Positions 1-9,256 of a stretch of 64,000 nt of DNA are shown here, in pieces. The DNA is taken from the NCBI GenBank assembly GCA_043497085.1, contig JBIEKI010000001.1; one strand, given 5' to 3'. Numbering within the stretch: position 1 is the stretch's first letter; each line of letters opens with the position of its first letter. The notes under the pieces were generated by a model, which was given only the letters and a program-made list of their open reading frames with translations, searched no databases and was not told where the DNA came from. The position numbers were made by a program, and so were the translations under genes. Origin of the DNA: Thalassobacillus sp043497085. Its GTDB lineage: Bacteria; Bacillota; Bacilli; Bacillales; Halobacillaceae.

Positions 1-1569
1 GGCTGGAAGGCGTTTGATATAGCCCTGATGAGTCAAGGTCACGATGATGGTTTCTTCCGGGATCAAGTCTTCATCTTCAATGAAGTCTGTTCCACCAATG
101 ACGATTTCTGTCCGGCGTGTATCATTGAAACGTTCTTTGACTTCTGTCAATTCCTCCCGGATGATTTCCAATACCTTTTCTTCATCTGCCAGGATAGCGC
201 GAAGCTCGGCAATCAACTTCACGAGTTCTTGGTACTCATCCTCGATTTTTTCACGTTCTAAACCAGTCAAACGCTGCAGACGCATATCTAGAATTGCCTG
301 CGCTTGTTTTTCAGACAACTCAAAGCGTGTCATTAATCCCTCACGGGCGATTTCTGTCGTTTTCGATTCACGGATCAGTTTGATGACCTCATCGAGGTGA
401 TCGAGTGCTATCCGTAAACCTTCCAAAATATGAGCCCGTGCTTCTGCTTTGCGTAGTTCATAAGCAGTACGGCGCCTGATGACGACCTTTTGATGCTCCA
501 GGTAGTGCTCCAGTACTTGCTTCAAGTTAAGTACTTTTGGATGCCCATCTACTAAGGCCAGCATATTGATACCGAATGATGTTTGCAATGCTGTCATTTT
601 ATACAGGTTATTCAACAGTACATTCGGGTTTACGTCTTTACGAAGTTCAATCACGACCCGCATGCCGTTTCGATCTGATTCGTCACGCAGGTCCGTAATT
701 CCTTCAATTTTCTTGTCTCTGGCAAGTTCCGCTATTTTTTCTACCAGGCGGGCTTTGTTCACTTGATATGGCAATTCGGTCACAATCAAACGGGGTTTCC
801 CGTTCGCTTGCTCTTCTATTTCCACTTTAGCCCGGATGGTAATGGAACCTTTTCCGGTTTCATAAGCTTTACGGATACCGCTTAGGCCGAGAATTTGGCC
901 GGCTGTCGGAAGATCCGGACCAAAGATATGATTCTCCATCAATTCCTGAATGGTAATATCCGGATCCTTACTTAATGCAAGGACGCCATCAATGACTTCA
1001 CCGAGCTGATGAGGCGGGATGTTTGTAGCCATCCCAACCGCAATCCCTGATGTACCGTTTACCAGCAGGTTTGGAAAACGGGCTGGCAGTACAACAGGCT
1101 CTTTTTCTGCCCCGTCATAGTTATCGGTATAATCGATTGTATCTTTATTGATATCTCGTAGTATTTCCATAGAAATCTTCGACATCCGAGCTTCCGTATA
1201 ACGCATCGCAGCTGCAGCATCCCCATCGACAGACCCAAAGTTTCCATGTCCGTCGACAAGCATATAGCGATAGTTGAAATCCTGAGCCATCCGTACCATC
1301 GTGTCATAAACGGCTGAATCACCATGAGGATGGTACTTACCGATTACCTCACCGACGATACGTGCTGATTTCTTATATGCTTTATCGGAATGCATACCGA
1401 GGTCATTCATCGCATATAATATTCTGCGATGAACAGGCTTCAGACCGTCCCGGACATCTGGTAATGCCCTGGCTACGATGACACTCATGGCATAGTCTAG
1501 AAATGAAGTCCGCATCTCCTGACTGATATTAACTTCTTGGACACGTGGACGATTTGGTTGATCCACCAT
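1..1569 (-). CDS. gyrA: DNA gyrase subunit A, N-terminal 523 residues (3' end cut by window edge)
   Basis: GyrA is the breakage-reunion subunit of DNA gyrase, which introduces negative supercoils. Reading the minus strand from ATG at 1569 gives MVDQPNRPRVQEVNISQEMR and an uninterrupted frame to base 1. The quinolone-resistance region reads HPHGDSAVYDTMVRMAQ, with Ser85 and Asp89 at the two positions most often mutated in resistant strains, so both look wild type. The active-site Tyr lies in AAAMRYTEARM near residue 124. A strong AGGAGG ribosome site precedes the ATG. The gene follows gyrB after about 168 bases. The C-terminal beta-pinwheel is outside the window. Confidence 0.98.
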   Translation of the reverse strand, partial: MVDQPNRPRVQEVNISQEMRTSFLDYAMSVIVARALPDVRDGLKPVHRRILYAMNDLGMHSDKAYKKSARIVGEVIGKYHPHGDSAVYDTMVRMAQDFNYRYMLVDGHGNFGSVDGDAAAAMRYTEARMSKISMEILRDINKDTIDYTDNYDGAEKEPVVLPARFPNLLVNGTSGIAVGMATNIPPHQLGEVIDGVLALSKDPDITIQELMENHIFGPDLPTAGQILGLSGIRKAYETGKGSITIRAKVEIEEQANGKPRLIVTELPYQVNKARLVEKIAELARDKKIEGITDLRDESDRNGMRVVIELRKDVNPNVLLNNLYKMTALQTSFGINMLALVDGHPKVLNLKQVLEHYLEHQKVVIRRRTAYELRKAEARAHILEGLRIALDHLDEVIKLIRESKTTEIAREGLMTRFELSEKQAQAILDMRLQRLTGLEREKIEDEYQELVKLIAELRAILADEEKVLEIIREELTEVKERFNDTRRTEIVIGGTDFIEDEDLIPEETIIVTLTHQGYIKRLPA

Positions 1570-1737
1570 GAAATTACCTCCTATCACATATGAGGAAGGA
1601 AGACTGCAGCAGGATAACTACAGCCTTCGTGCATTACTATCTATCAGATTCCATTACTTGATTGTGATCTGACAAGGAATGTTCCGTGTGAATGATTTAT
1701 CTAAAATAGTTCTGTTCACTTATATCTTCCTACTCGA

Positions 1738-3672
1738 TCAAACATCGAGATTTTTCACATATTGCGCATTATCTTGAATGAAGTTACGACGGGGCTCTAC
1801 TTTATCTCCCATCAAAATGTCGAACGTTTCGTCCGCTTCGATAGCGTCTTCCATGTTCACTTGCTTCAACGTCCGTGTTTCAGGATCCATCGTCGTTTCC
1901 CAAAGCTGTTCCGGATTCATCTCTCCAAGCCCCTTATACCGTTGGTAGCCAGGCTTTGGTGAGTTAGACAGCTCTGCAAGTAAAGCCTCAAGCTGCTTGT
2001 CCGAATAGGTATAGTGTACAGCCTTCCCCTGGGTGACTTTATATAAAGGCGGCTGCGCGATGTAGATATATCCGCTCTCAATCAATGGGCGCATATACCG
2101 ATAGAAAAACGTCAACAATAGTGTACGGATATGCGCGCCGTCGACGTCGGCATCTGTCATGATGACAACCTTATGGTAACGAGCTTTCGAAAGGTCGAAT
2201 TCTTCCCCGATTCCTGTCCCAAGGGCTGTAATCATGGCACGTACTTCATTGTTGGACAAAATCTTATCCAATCGAGCTTTTTCGACATTGATAATTTTTC
2301 CACGAAGCGGAAGAATTGCTTGAAAATGCCGGTCTCGCCCTTGCTTGGCTGATCCGCCGGCTGAGTCACCCTCAACGATATATATTTCGCTGATATTAGG
2401 GTCGCGGGAGGAACAGTCAGCCAATTTTCCTGGAAGGTTGGAAACCTCCAAAGCATTTTTCCGACGTGTCAATTCACGAGCTTTCTTAGCTGCCATCCGG
2501 GCACGGGATGCCATCAGACCTTTTTCCACAATCACTTTCCCCATAGCTGGATTCTCATAAAGGAACTTAGAAAAAGTCTCTGAGAATAAGTGATCCGTGA
2601 CAGTACGTGCTTCACTATTACCCAGCTTGGTTTTCGTCTGACCTTCGAATTGCGGATCCGGGTGCTTGATCGAAATGATAGCTGTCAAACCTTCACGAAC
2701 ATCATCCCCGGTCAGGTTAGGGTCATTTTCTTTGAACATATTATTTTTTCTTGCATAATCGTTGATAACACGTGTCAACCCAGTCTTAAATCCGGACTCA
2801 TGTGTTCCGCCCTCATAGGTGTGGATATTGTTCGTAAAGGAATAAATATTGCTGGCAAAGCCATCATTGTACTGAATCGCTATTTCAACGGTGATCTCGT
2901 CCTGCTCCGCTTCTGCATAAAACGGCTCATGAATGACTTCCCGGGTACGGTTCATATGCTCGACATACGAAACAATTCCGCCCTCGTAATAGAAATCTTT
3001 CTCTTCCGGTTCTTCCATACGTTTATCTTCGATAGAAATCGTCAAGCCTTTATTCAAGTAAGCCAATTCACGTAAACGATGGGCTAGCGTATCGTAGTTG
3101 TATTCTTCTGTTTCACTGAATATTTCAGGGTCGGGCTTGAAGTGGATCCGGGTACCGGTAATATCGGTCTCATCGATAACTTCCAAGTCCCCTGAGGGAA
3201 TCCCACGTTCAAATTTTTGGTAATGGATTTTGCCATCACGGTGAACGAATACTTCCAAATACGTGGACAATGCATTCACGACAGAGGCACCTACACCGTG
3301 CAGTCCCCCTGAAACCTTATAACCGCCGCCACCGAATTTACCTCCGGCATGAAGCACGGTCATAATCACTTCAACCGCTGGACGTCCTGCTTTTTCATGC
3401 ATACCGACAGGAATACCACGGCCATTATCCGTTACTGTAATACTGTTATCTTCTTCGATGATCACCTGGATTTTATCACAATAACCAGCCATTGCTTCAT
3501 CGATACTGTTATCGACGATTTCCCAGACTAAGTGATGCAGCCCTTTCTCATTGGTCGAACCAATATACATACCGGGACGTTTACGGACCGCTTCCAGACC
3601 TTCTAAAACCTGTATCTGATTTTCATCATAAGATTCACGATTTTTCATTGCTTCTTCACTCACGGTTTTCAC
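1738..3672 (-). CDS. gyrB: DNA gyrase subunit B
   Basis: GyrB is the ATPase subunit of gyrase. The 644-residue product has a GHKL ATPase domain (EIVDNSIDEA, then GRGIPVG and GGLHGVGASVVNALS), a transducer domain, and a TOPRIM domain with EGDSAGGSAKQGRDR near residue 430 and DADVDGAHIRTLLL. It ends in RRNFIQDNAQYVKNLDV, the typical GyrB end. The start is uncertain among three: GTG at 3672 lies about 7 bases after GGAGGG; GTG at 3663 and ATG at 3648 are in-frame alternatives, and the last would match the shorter N-terminus of B. subtilis GyrB. It follows remB in the recF operon. Confidence 0.98.
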   Translation of the reverse strand: MKTVSEEAMKNRESYDENQIQVLEGLEAVRKRPGMYIGSTNEKGLHHLVWEIVDNSIDEAMAGYCDKIQVIIEEDNSITVTDNGRGIPVGMHEKAGRPAVEVIMTVLHAGGKFGGGGYKVSGGLHGVGASVVNALSTYLEVFVHRDGKIHYQKFERGIPSGDLEVIDETDITGTRIHFKPDPEIFSETEEYNYDTLAHRLRELAYLNKGLTISIEDKRMEEPEEKDFYYEGGIVSYVEHMNRTREVIHEPFYAEAEQDEITVEIAIQYNDGFASNIYSFTNNIHTYEGGTHESGFKTGLTRVINDYARKNNMFKENDPNLTGDDVREGLTAIISIKHPDPQFEGQTKTKLGNSEARTVTDHLFSETFSKFLYENPAMGKVIVEKGLMASRARMAAKKARELTRRKNALEVSNLPGKLADCSSRDPNISEIYIVEGDSAGGSAKQGRDRHFQAILPLRGKIINVEKARLDKILSNNEVRAMITALGTGIGEEFDLSKARYHKVVIMTDADVDGAHIRTLLLTFFYRYMRPLIESGYIYIAQPPLYKVTQGKAVHYTYSDKQLEALLAELSNSPKPGYQRYKGLGEMNPEQLWETTMDPETRTLKQVNMEDAIEADETFDILMGDKVEPRRNFIQDNAQYVKNLDV

Positions 3673-3750
3673 CTACATTCCCTCCAGAAGTTTTCTATGC
3701 CATCCTGGAAAAATATATCCTTAAAACTCTGTGCAATCGATCCACATCCA

Positions 3751-4041
3751 TCATTCTTCTTCGTCGATGATCTCAGAGAAATCTTCCAATTTATTTAAAG
3801 TGGCCATCATATTGGCACGTTTTTTCAACGTCATCACAGATAAGGGGCTAAAATATATCTGATCATCGGTAATGACGATCGCTTTGGCTTCCTGTGTCTG
3901 TGTTTCAACTACATTTTTTTCTTTACGCTGATTGTAAATCATTTCCTCAATGATGGATGAGGAAGAAATCAAGGTGTGATCAATGATTGCTACTACCTCT
4001 TTCGAACGAATTACTTGATCGTCACCGATATGAATGAACAA
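3751..4041 (-). CDS. remB: Extracellular matrix regulator RemB (DUF370)
   Basis: The 96-residue protein begins MFIHIGDDQVIRSKEVVAIID and has the conserved SPLSVMTLKKRA segment of the RemA/RemB (DUF370) family. In B. subtilis RemB (YaaB) contributes to activation of biofilm matrix genes, and its RemA paralogue binds DNA. The gene sits in the family's usual place between recF and gyrB, only 9 bases after recF, so it should be co-transcribed. This copy is longer than B. subtilis RemB, with an acidic tail EDFSEIIDEEE. Function here rests on family membership and position. Confidence 0.9.
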   Translation of the reverse strand: MFIHIGDDQVIRSKEVVAIIDHTLISSSSIIEEMIYNQRKEKNVVETQTQEAKAIVITDDQIYFSPLSVMTLKKRANMMATLNKLEDFSEIIDEEE

Positions 4042-4050
4042 CGTTCCACC

Positions 4051-5169
4051 TCATTTCTCAATTTCAATTGTTCCGTTTGCAACACGGAATATTTCCGCCT
4101 CTTTCAATGCTTCATGCTCGATCCCAGCGATATTGGTGGTCGATACGAAGGTTTGCACCTTTCCTTGAATCGTATGGAGCAAGTGCGACTGTCTGAAATC
4201 ATCCAGCTCACTAAGGACGTCATCAAGAAGTAAAATCGGATATTCTCCTACTTCACTATGAATCAGCTCTATTTCTGCCAGTTTCAAAGAAAGAGCTGTC
4301 GTCCGCTGCTGCCCCTGTGATCCATAGGTCTGGACGTCCTTTCCGTTGACATAAAAAATGAGGTCGTCCCGATGCGGTCCTGCCAGTGTAGTTCCACGAT
4401 CGATTTCTTTATCTTCGATTTTCGAAAACTTTTCTTGATATCTAGTACTAATTGTTTCCAAATTCATAGCTTCTGATACTTCTACGCTGGCATCATAATG
4501 GACTTCCAGTTGTTCGAGCTGTCTGCTGATGCTCTCATGGATCGGGCCTGCCCAGCTGCGTAACAGCTTCAGGAACTTAAAACGCCTTTCAATGATGGTG
4601 CTGGCGTGTTCGATTAGCTGATCGGTCAGTACATACAGCATTGTTTTATCTGTTTGACGATGACGCTGCAGGTCTTTCAATAAATGATTGCGTTGTTTCA
4701 AAACCTTTTGGTATTGACCCAAATGATAGATATATGCAGGCTGTATCTGTCCGATTTCCATGTCAATAAACCTACGACGCACCTGAGGGCTCCCTTTGAC
4801 CAGGTTCAAATCCTCAGGTGCAAACATAACAACATTCAACGCCCCGATATAGTCACTGAGGCGTTTTTGTTCTAAATGATTCAGCTTTGCTTTTTTCCCT
4901 TTTTTTGAAAGGATGATTTCTAATGGAAATCGACGGCTACGTTTATATATACTACCTTCTATTTTAGCATACTCTTCGTCCCATTGGATAAGTTCCTTAT
5001 CTCTTGGCGTACGATGGGACTTGGTAAATGCTAACAGATAGATGGCTTCCATCAGATTTGTTTTCCCCTGGGCATTTTCGCCGATAATTACGTTGATCTT
5101 ATCATCAAACTGTAATTGGATTTGATCATAGTTACGGAAGGTTCTCAGCTTGATATCTTTAATATACAT
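4051..5169 (-). CDS. recF: DNA replication/repair protein RecF
   Basis: RecF is an SMC-like ATPase that helps load RecA at single-strand gaps. The 372-residue product has a Walker A motif GENAQGKT at residues 30-37, an ABC signature-type segment YGSQGQQRTTALSLKLAE near residue 290, and Walker B LLLDDVLSELD near residue 330. It lies 26 bases after yaaA, the conserved arrangement next to dnaN, and 9 bases before remB. Confidence 0.97.
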   Translation of the reverse strand: MYIKDIKLRTFRNYDQIQLQFDDKINVIIGENAQGKTNLMEAIYLLAFTKSHRTPRDKELIQWDEEYAKIEGSIYKRSRRFPLEIILSKKGKKAKLNHLEQKRLSDYIGALNVVMFAPEDLNLVKGSPQVRRRFIDMEIGQIQPAYIYHLGQYQKVLKQRNHLLKDLQRHRQTDKTMLYVLTDQLIEHASTIIERRFKFLKLLRSWAGPIHESISRQLEQLEVHYDASVEVSEAMNLETISTRYQEKFSKIEDKEIDRGTTLAGPHRDDLIFYVNGKDVQTYGSQGQQRTTALSLKLAEIELIHSEVGEYPILLLDDVLSELDDFRQSHLLHTIQGKVQTFVSTTNIAGIEHEALKEAEIFRVANGTIEIEK

Positions 5170-5195
5170 CCGAATTTCCTTTCAACCGGTCTGGT

Positions 5196-5417
5196 TCAAC
5201 TTTCTTTTACAACACCGAAGCTGCCCATGCCCGGAATTTCGACAACGTCACCTGGATATAATTTCCTTCCTCGGCGGTTTTCCAGTTCCTCGTTGACATA
5301 TACTTCGTATTCCGCTAAGAAAATCTTGACCATTCCCCCGGATTCGACAATATTTGCCAATTTCAAAAACTGACCCAGTTGAATGTATTCCGTGGAGATT
5401 TCTATTTTATCGTCCAT
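5196..5417 (-). CDS. yaaA: S4-domain RNA-binding protein YaaA
   Basis: A 73-residue S4-domain protein: LGQFLKLANIVESGGMVK followed by NRRGRKLYPGDVVEI, which is the S4 RNA-binding fold. Its B. subtilis orthologue (YaaA, RlbA-like) sits between dnaN and recF and is linked to ribosome assembly. I chose ATG at 5417 because AGGGTG lies about 6 bases upstream; a longer reading from TTG 5435 or GTG 5426 would use the ribosome site itself as codons. A terminator separates it from dnaN, so it probably starts the yaaA-recF-remB-gyrB unit. Confidence 0.92.
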   Translation of the reverse strand: MDDKIEISTEYIQLGQFLKLANIVESGGMVKIFLAEYEVYVNEELENRRGRKLYPGDVVEIPGMGSFGVVKES

Positions 5418-5631
5418 ATTTTTCACCCTAATCAAGTAGTTTGCCTATCTTTCTATTTTACTAAAAAAAAGCAGTAAAGAAAAGGATGAGCCATACTATA
5501 AAATCCTTAATGGTTCCATTTCTATTTTGGGAGGATAGGGTGGCATAATCTTTATTTAATAAATGAGAGCTATTGTTGGCATTGATGTGGAGTGAATTTC
5601 CTCCGCATCAATAACTTTATCGATAGATCAT

Positions 5632-5674
5632 TTATAAAAAAAGAAGAGCCGGACGTTTAGTGGGACGTCGGCTC
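5632..5674 (-). terminator. Rho-independent terminator after dnaN
   Basis: An inverted repeat, GAGCCGACGT paired with ACGTCCGGCTC with one mismatch, is followed on the minus strand by CTTCTTTTTT. It lies just past the dnaN stop and would end or attenuate dnaA-dnaN transcription. Confidence 0.75.
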
Positions 5675-5688
5675 GTTTTGTTGGACTT

Positions 5689-6831
5689 TTAGTAAGTTCG
5701 GACAGGCAGGATCAGCTGCAGTACCTGGTCATTATCGGTGGCTCGAATCAGGAACGGGCGCATTGCACCAGTAAATTCCACTTTCACCTGATCACTCCCT
5801 ACAGCTTTCAGGGCATCCATCATATATTTAGCACTGAAGGATATCTTTAATTCTTCCCCTTCAATTGCTTCGGCGTTCACTTCTTCTACGACATCTCCTA
5901 CTTCAGGAGAGTTACCGTTGATTTCGATTTGGTTGCCGCCTTTTGTAATCAAACGGACGACATTATTACGGTTTTCTCTGGCCAGCAGTGAAGCTCGATC
6001 GATGGATTGCAGCAGTTCTTTGGCATCCATGGTCACTACTGTTTTACTTTCATCCGGAATAAGCCTTGAAGTTTCCGGATAATTCCCATCCAGCAAACGT
6101 GACAAAAAGTAAAGATGTTTGGTGCGGAATAATATTTGATTATCAGTGACACTGATTTCAATTACCTGGTCAGAATCTGCAAGTATCTTGTTCAACTCCG
6201 TCAAACTTTTACCAGGAATGACTACATTGTTAAAGGAGATTTGAGATTCCTGGTCTTCCAGCGGAAGCTTACGGGAAGCCAGACGATGACTGTCTGTAGC
6301 TGTAAATTGCAATTCACCATTTTCAATTTTCACATTAACCCCCGTCAAAATTGGGCGGGTTTCAGAAGTTGATACAGCGAAAACTGTTTGGCGTATCAGG
6401 TTTTTCAATAAGTCAATTGGCAGTTCAAAGCTATCCTCGGTATGTAACTGAGGAAGCTGTGGATATTCTTCAGCATCTTGTCCGTTTAAATGGAATTCAG
6501 CACTTCCGGAACGGATCGTGACGTTACGATGGTCATCGGTTTCGATTTCCACTGTATTTTGAGGAAGTTTCCGTACGATATCTGGAAAGTATTTCGCCTG
6601 CAATACAATACTGCCAGGTTCGATTTGTTCTACATAAACAATGCCATCTTCTTCAGCAGGAATAAACGATTCAATGGAAATATCAGAATCACTGCCAGTC
6701 AATTTCACGCCTTGTTCACTTGCTTCCAGTTTCATTCCAGTAAGAATTGGAATAGTCGTACGGGAAGAAATAGCCTTCATGACATTTTGTACGCTTTCCA
6801 TCAATTGTTCGCGTTGGATTATGAATTTCAT
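5689..6831 (-). CDS. dnaN: DNA polymerase III beta subunit (sliding clamp)
   Basis: DnaN is the processivity clamp that tethers the replicative polymerase to DNA. The 380-residue product begins MKFIIQREQLMESVQNVMKA and has the three repeated clamp domains, ending in RPFLIRATDNDQVLQLILPVRTY, the usual clamp C-terminus. ATG 6831 is preferred over the longer in-frame extension because AGGAGG lies 8 bases upstream. It follows dnaA with about 170 bases between them, which hold the unwinding part of oriC. Confidence 0.98.
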   Translation of the reverse strand: MKFIIQREQLMESVQNVMKAISSRTTIPILTGMKLEASEQGVKLTGSDSDISIESFIPAEEDGIVYVEQIEPGSIVLQAKYFPDIVRKLPQNTVEIETDDHRNVTIRSGSAEFHLNGQDAEEYPQLPQLHTEDSFELPIDLLKNLIRQTVFAVSTSETRPILTGVNVKIENGELQFTATDSHRLASRKLPLEDQESQISFNNVVIPGKSLTELNKILADSDQVIEISVTDNQILFRTKHLYFLSRLLDGNYPETSRLIPDESKTVVTMDAKELLQSIDRASLLARENRNNVVRLITKGGNQIEINGNSPEVGDVVEEVNAEAIEGEELKISFSAKYMMDALKAVGSDQVKVEFTGAMRPFLIRATDNDQVLQLILPVRTY

Positions 6832-6843
6832 TAAAGATCCTCC

Positions 6844-6995
6844 TAAATGAGTCATTATATATATTTTTTATTAATAAAAATAGTAACAGTAGTAATAGGC
6901 GCTGTGAATATGTGGATAACCATAGGAAAACTCAAGGAAAGAAAGTCTACCCACATGTGGATAGACTGTTGATGACCGTGAATGAGTTATACACA
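6844..6995. other. oriC, dnaA-dnaN part: unwinding region, DnaA-trios, DnaA boxes
   Basis: From left to right on the plus strand: an almost pure A/T stretch at 6854-6880; then six consecutive triplets TAG-TAA-CAG-TAG-TAA-TAG at 6881-6898, matching the DnaA-trio element; a short GC-richer spacer; and DnaA boxes at 6911-6919 (TGTGGATAA, perfect), 6956-6964 (TGTGGATAG) and 6987-6995 (TTATACACA). This is the order of the basal unwinding system described for B. subtilis: DnaA box, GC-rich spacer, trios, unwinding element. Opening would therefore begin here, between dnaA and dnaN. Confidence 0.85.
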
Positions 6996-7003
6996 TATTA
7001 ACG

Positions 7004-8359
7004 TCAGTGGGATTTCAACCGTTCTCTCAATTCATCGAGTTCTCGTTGTAAATTCTGATCTTCCGCAAGCATCTTTGAAATTTTTTCGTGTGCATGGATG
7101 ACAGTCGTATGGTCTCTTCCTCCAAATTCCTCCCCAATTTTCGGCAATGAGAAATCTGTCAGTTCACGAGATAAGAACATGGCAATCTGACGCGGGAAAG
7201 CTACTTGTTTCGTTCGTTTTTTCGCCACAAAATCTTCTAAGCGGACATTATACTTCTCCCCGACCATTTCCTGAATAGCTTCAATCGTAATCACCTTAGG
7301 CTGGGAACTTGGAATGATATCCTTTAATGCTTCTGCCGCCAATGAGGCATTGATATCGCGATTGATTAAAGAAGAATAAGCAACAACACGTATAAGGGCG
7401 CCTTCAAGCTCGCGAATGTTGGTATCAATCTGATTGGCGATGTAGAGCATTACTTCATTAGGAATATCGAGTCCTTCTGCCTTCGCTTTTTTACGAAGGA
7501 TGGCGATCCGTGTTTCTAAATCAGGAGGGGTGATGTCGGTAATCAGCCCCCATTCGAACCGGGAACGCAGCCGATCCTCAAGCGTCGGTATTTCTTTGGG
7601 GGGTCGGTCACTGCTGATGACAATCTGTTTACTTTCTTCATGCAGTGTGTTGAATGTATGGAAAAACTCCTCCTGGGTCTGTTCTTTCCCGGCGAGGAAT
7701 TGAATATCGTCTATCAATAAGACATCGACACTTCGATATTTATTACGGAAGTTGACAGCTTTATTGTCACGGATCGAGTTGATGAATTCATTCGTAAATT
7801 TTTCAGAAGATAGATAGACTACTTTTGCATTTGGATTATGGTCCAATACATAATGGCCGATCGCATGCATCAAGTGGGTTTTCCCCAGTCCTACTCCCCC
7901 ATAAATGAATAATGGGTTATAGGCTTTTGCTGGTGCTTCAGCTACGGCGAGCGAAGCTGCATGCGCAAAACGGTTTCCGGATCCAATAACAAAGGTATCG
8001 AAAGTATATTTTGAGTTGAGCATACTTTGCGGAGATTCTTCTCCTTCATTTTGCTTCACATCAGGTACTTTTTTTGCTGCGAGCTTCACATCTTCCAAGG
8101 ATTGTTCCTTGTTTTCTGGAATGATGAATCTTGTATTTAATTCTGCTCCTGTCACTTCGTAAACTGTTTCACTGATCAATTTGGAATATTGATTTTCAAG
8201 CCAATCTCTCGCGAACTCATTGGGGGCAACTATCGTCAGGGTATTATCCTGTAAGGAATCTGCTTTCGTTGCTTTCAACCATGTTTCGAAGCTGGGCTTG
8301 CTTATTTTTTCTTTCATCTTCTCCAGGGTGCTGTCCCAGAGTTCATGAATATTTTCCAA
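7004..8359 (-). CDS. dnaA: Chromosomal replication initiator DnaA
   Basis: DnaA binds DnaA boxes, oligomerises with ATP and opens oriC. The 451-residue product has domain I (MENIHELWDSTLEKM), a variable linker near residues 85-112, and the AAA+ domain with Walker A GGVGLGKT at residues 154-161 and Walker B VDVLLIDDIQFL. The C-terminal domain carries the signature GGRDHTTVIHAHEKI that contacts DnaA boxes. The start is TTG at 8359, behind GGGGTGAG; this gives the conserved MENI start. DnaA boxes flank the gene on both sides, which is consistent with autoregulation. Confidence 0.98.
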   Translation of the reverse strand: MENIHELWDSTLEKMKEKISKPSFETWLKATKADSLQDNTLTIVAPNEFARDWLENQYSKLISETVYEVTGAELNTRFIIPENKEQSLEDVKLAAKKVPDVKQNEGEESPQSMLNSKYTFDTFVIGSGNRFAHAASLAVAEAPAKAYNPLFIYGGVGLGKTHLMHAIGHYVLDHNPNAKVVYLSSEKFTNEFINSIRDNKAVNFRNKYRSVDVLLIDDIQFLAGKEQTQEEFFHTFNTLHEESKQIVISSDRPPKEIPTLEDRLRSRFEWGLITDITPPDLETRIAILRKKAKAEGLDIPNEVMLYIANQIDTNIRELEGALIRVVAYSSLINRDINASLAAEALKDIIPSSQPKVITIEAIQEMVGEKYNVRLEDFVAKKRTKQVAFPRQIAMFLSRELTDFSLPKIGEEFGGRDHTTVIHAHEKISKMLAEDQNLQRELDELRERLKSH

Positions 8360-8498
8360 ATCGTCTCACCCCTTTCATCCAGTAACACATGAAACAAAAA
8401 ACCTCCCGTTCTCTTTCTCGAACACGCGAAAAAAGCTCGAAAGGTTGTAATGTATAACGTTTGTACAATCCCGTGTGGGAAAAGCTATATTTAATTGG

Positions 8499-8838
8499 TG
8501 TGGATAGAAAAATGGTTCATTCTACAGGTTTCGACTATTTATTTTCATTGTCCACAAAGCTGTGCATAACTTTAAAAACAGGCCTGTGTACGACTATCCA
8601 CAGTTTATCCACAGTCTGTGGAGAAGATTATATCCGCTGCTCATTTTTCCAAAGTTAAAACACAAATATGATATCAAATAAATCCTTGTGTTGCAACGGT
8701 TTTTCGATGTTTATCCACAATCACCACAGGTTGTAGATGAAAAATATCCACAACACTATATTTTGTGATTAGGTTGTCGATATTTGCTGTGGATAGTCTG
8801 AATCCGTCGAAAATTATATTAACAACGGCTGTGGATTA
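8499..8838. other. oriC, dnaA-rpmH part: DnaA-box cluster
   Basis: The 707-base gap between dnaA and rpmH holds many 9-mers matching or near TTATCCACA. Forward: 8548-8556 (TTGTCCACA), 8594-8602 (CTATCCACA), 8605-8613 (perfect), 8711-8719 (perfect), 8744-8752 (ATATCCACA). Reverse: 8499-8507, 8561-8569, 8789-8797 and 8830-8838. This corresponds to the incA/incB box regions upstream of dnaA in B. subtilis. The cluster probably also regulates dnaA. Apart from the rpmH promoter and leader I see no other gene in 8360-9066. Confidence 0.9.
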
Positions 8839-8972
8839 TTGACAAATGTAGATTGTATAGCAAATAAAATAGGTTGTAAAACATGCTGGGTTTTGTGTTA
8901 TGATACAGGCTGTTATATAACGCTGAGACTAGGGAAGATCCCAAGCAGTTTAAAAAGAAATGAAAGATAGAG

Positions 8973-9002
8973 TTGACATTTCTGGATAGGTTTATTTATA
9001 AT
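8973..9002 (+). promoter_or_regulatory. Sigma-A promoter of rpmH
   Basis: TTGACA at 8973-8978 and TATAAT at 8997-9002 are both perfect consensus hexamers with an 18-base spacer. The rpmH start lies about 60 bases further on. Confidence 0.85.
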
Positions 9003-9066
9003 TGATTGGACTGCCTTTTAGCATTTTAATTTCAACTTTTAATTTTCACCAGGAGGTGTCTATATA

Positions 9067-9201
9067 ATGAAACGTACATTTCAACCAAATAATCGTAAGC
9101 GTAAAAAGGTACACGGTTTCCGCACGCGCATGAGCACGAAAAACGGACGTAAAGTTTTGGCTCGTCGTCGCCGTAAAGGAAGAAAAGTTCTATCTGCATA
9201 G
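9067..9201 (+). CDS. rpmH: 50S ribosomal protein L34
   Basis: A 44-residue, extremely basic protein starting MKRTFQPNNRKRKKVHGFR and ending RRRRKGRKVLSA, the full-length L34. The ribosome site CAGGAGG lies 9 bases or so before ATG. It is the first gene of the right arm of oriC and is followed by rnpA, the near-universal pairing. A hairpin between the two genes probably attenuates read-through. Confidence 0.98.
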   Translation: MKRTFQPNNRKRKKVHGFRTRMSTKNGRKVLARRRRKGRKVLSA

Positions 9202-9232
9202 GCCACTGAGATGAAGTCAGTGGTCTTTTTTT
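9202..9232 (+). terminator. Terminator/attenuator after rpmH
   Basis: GCCACTGA pairs with TCAGTGGT and is followed by a seven-T run, immediately after the rpmH stop and before the rnpA ribosome site. Confidence 0.8.
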
Positions 9233-9256
9233 CCGTTAAAGTGGAGGAATAAGCTC

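Noticed and set aside
1300..1320. Quinolone-resistance mutation in gyrA
   Set aside because: Both hot-spot positions hold the usual susceptible residues, Ser85 and Asp89.
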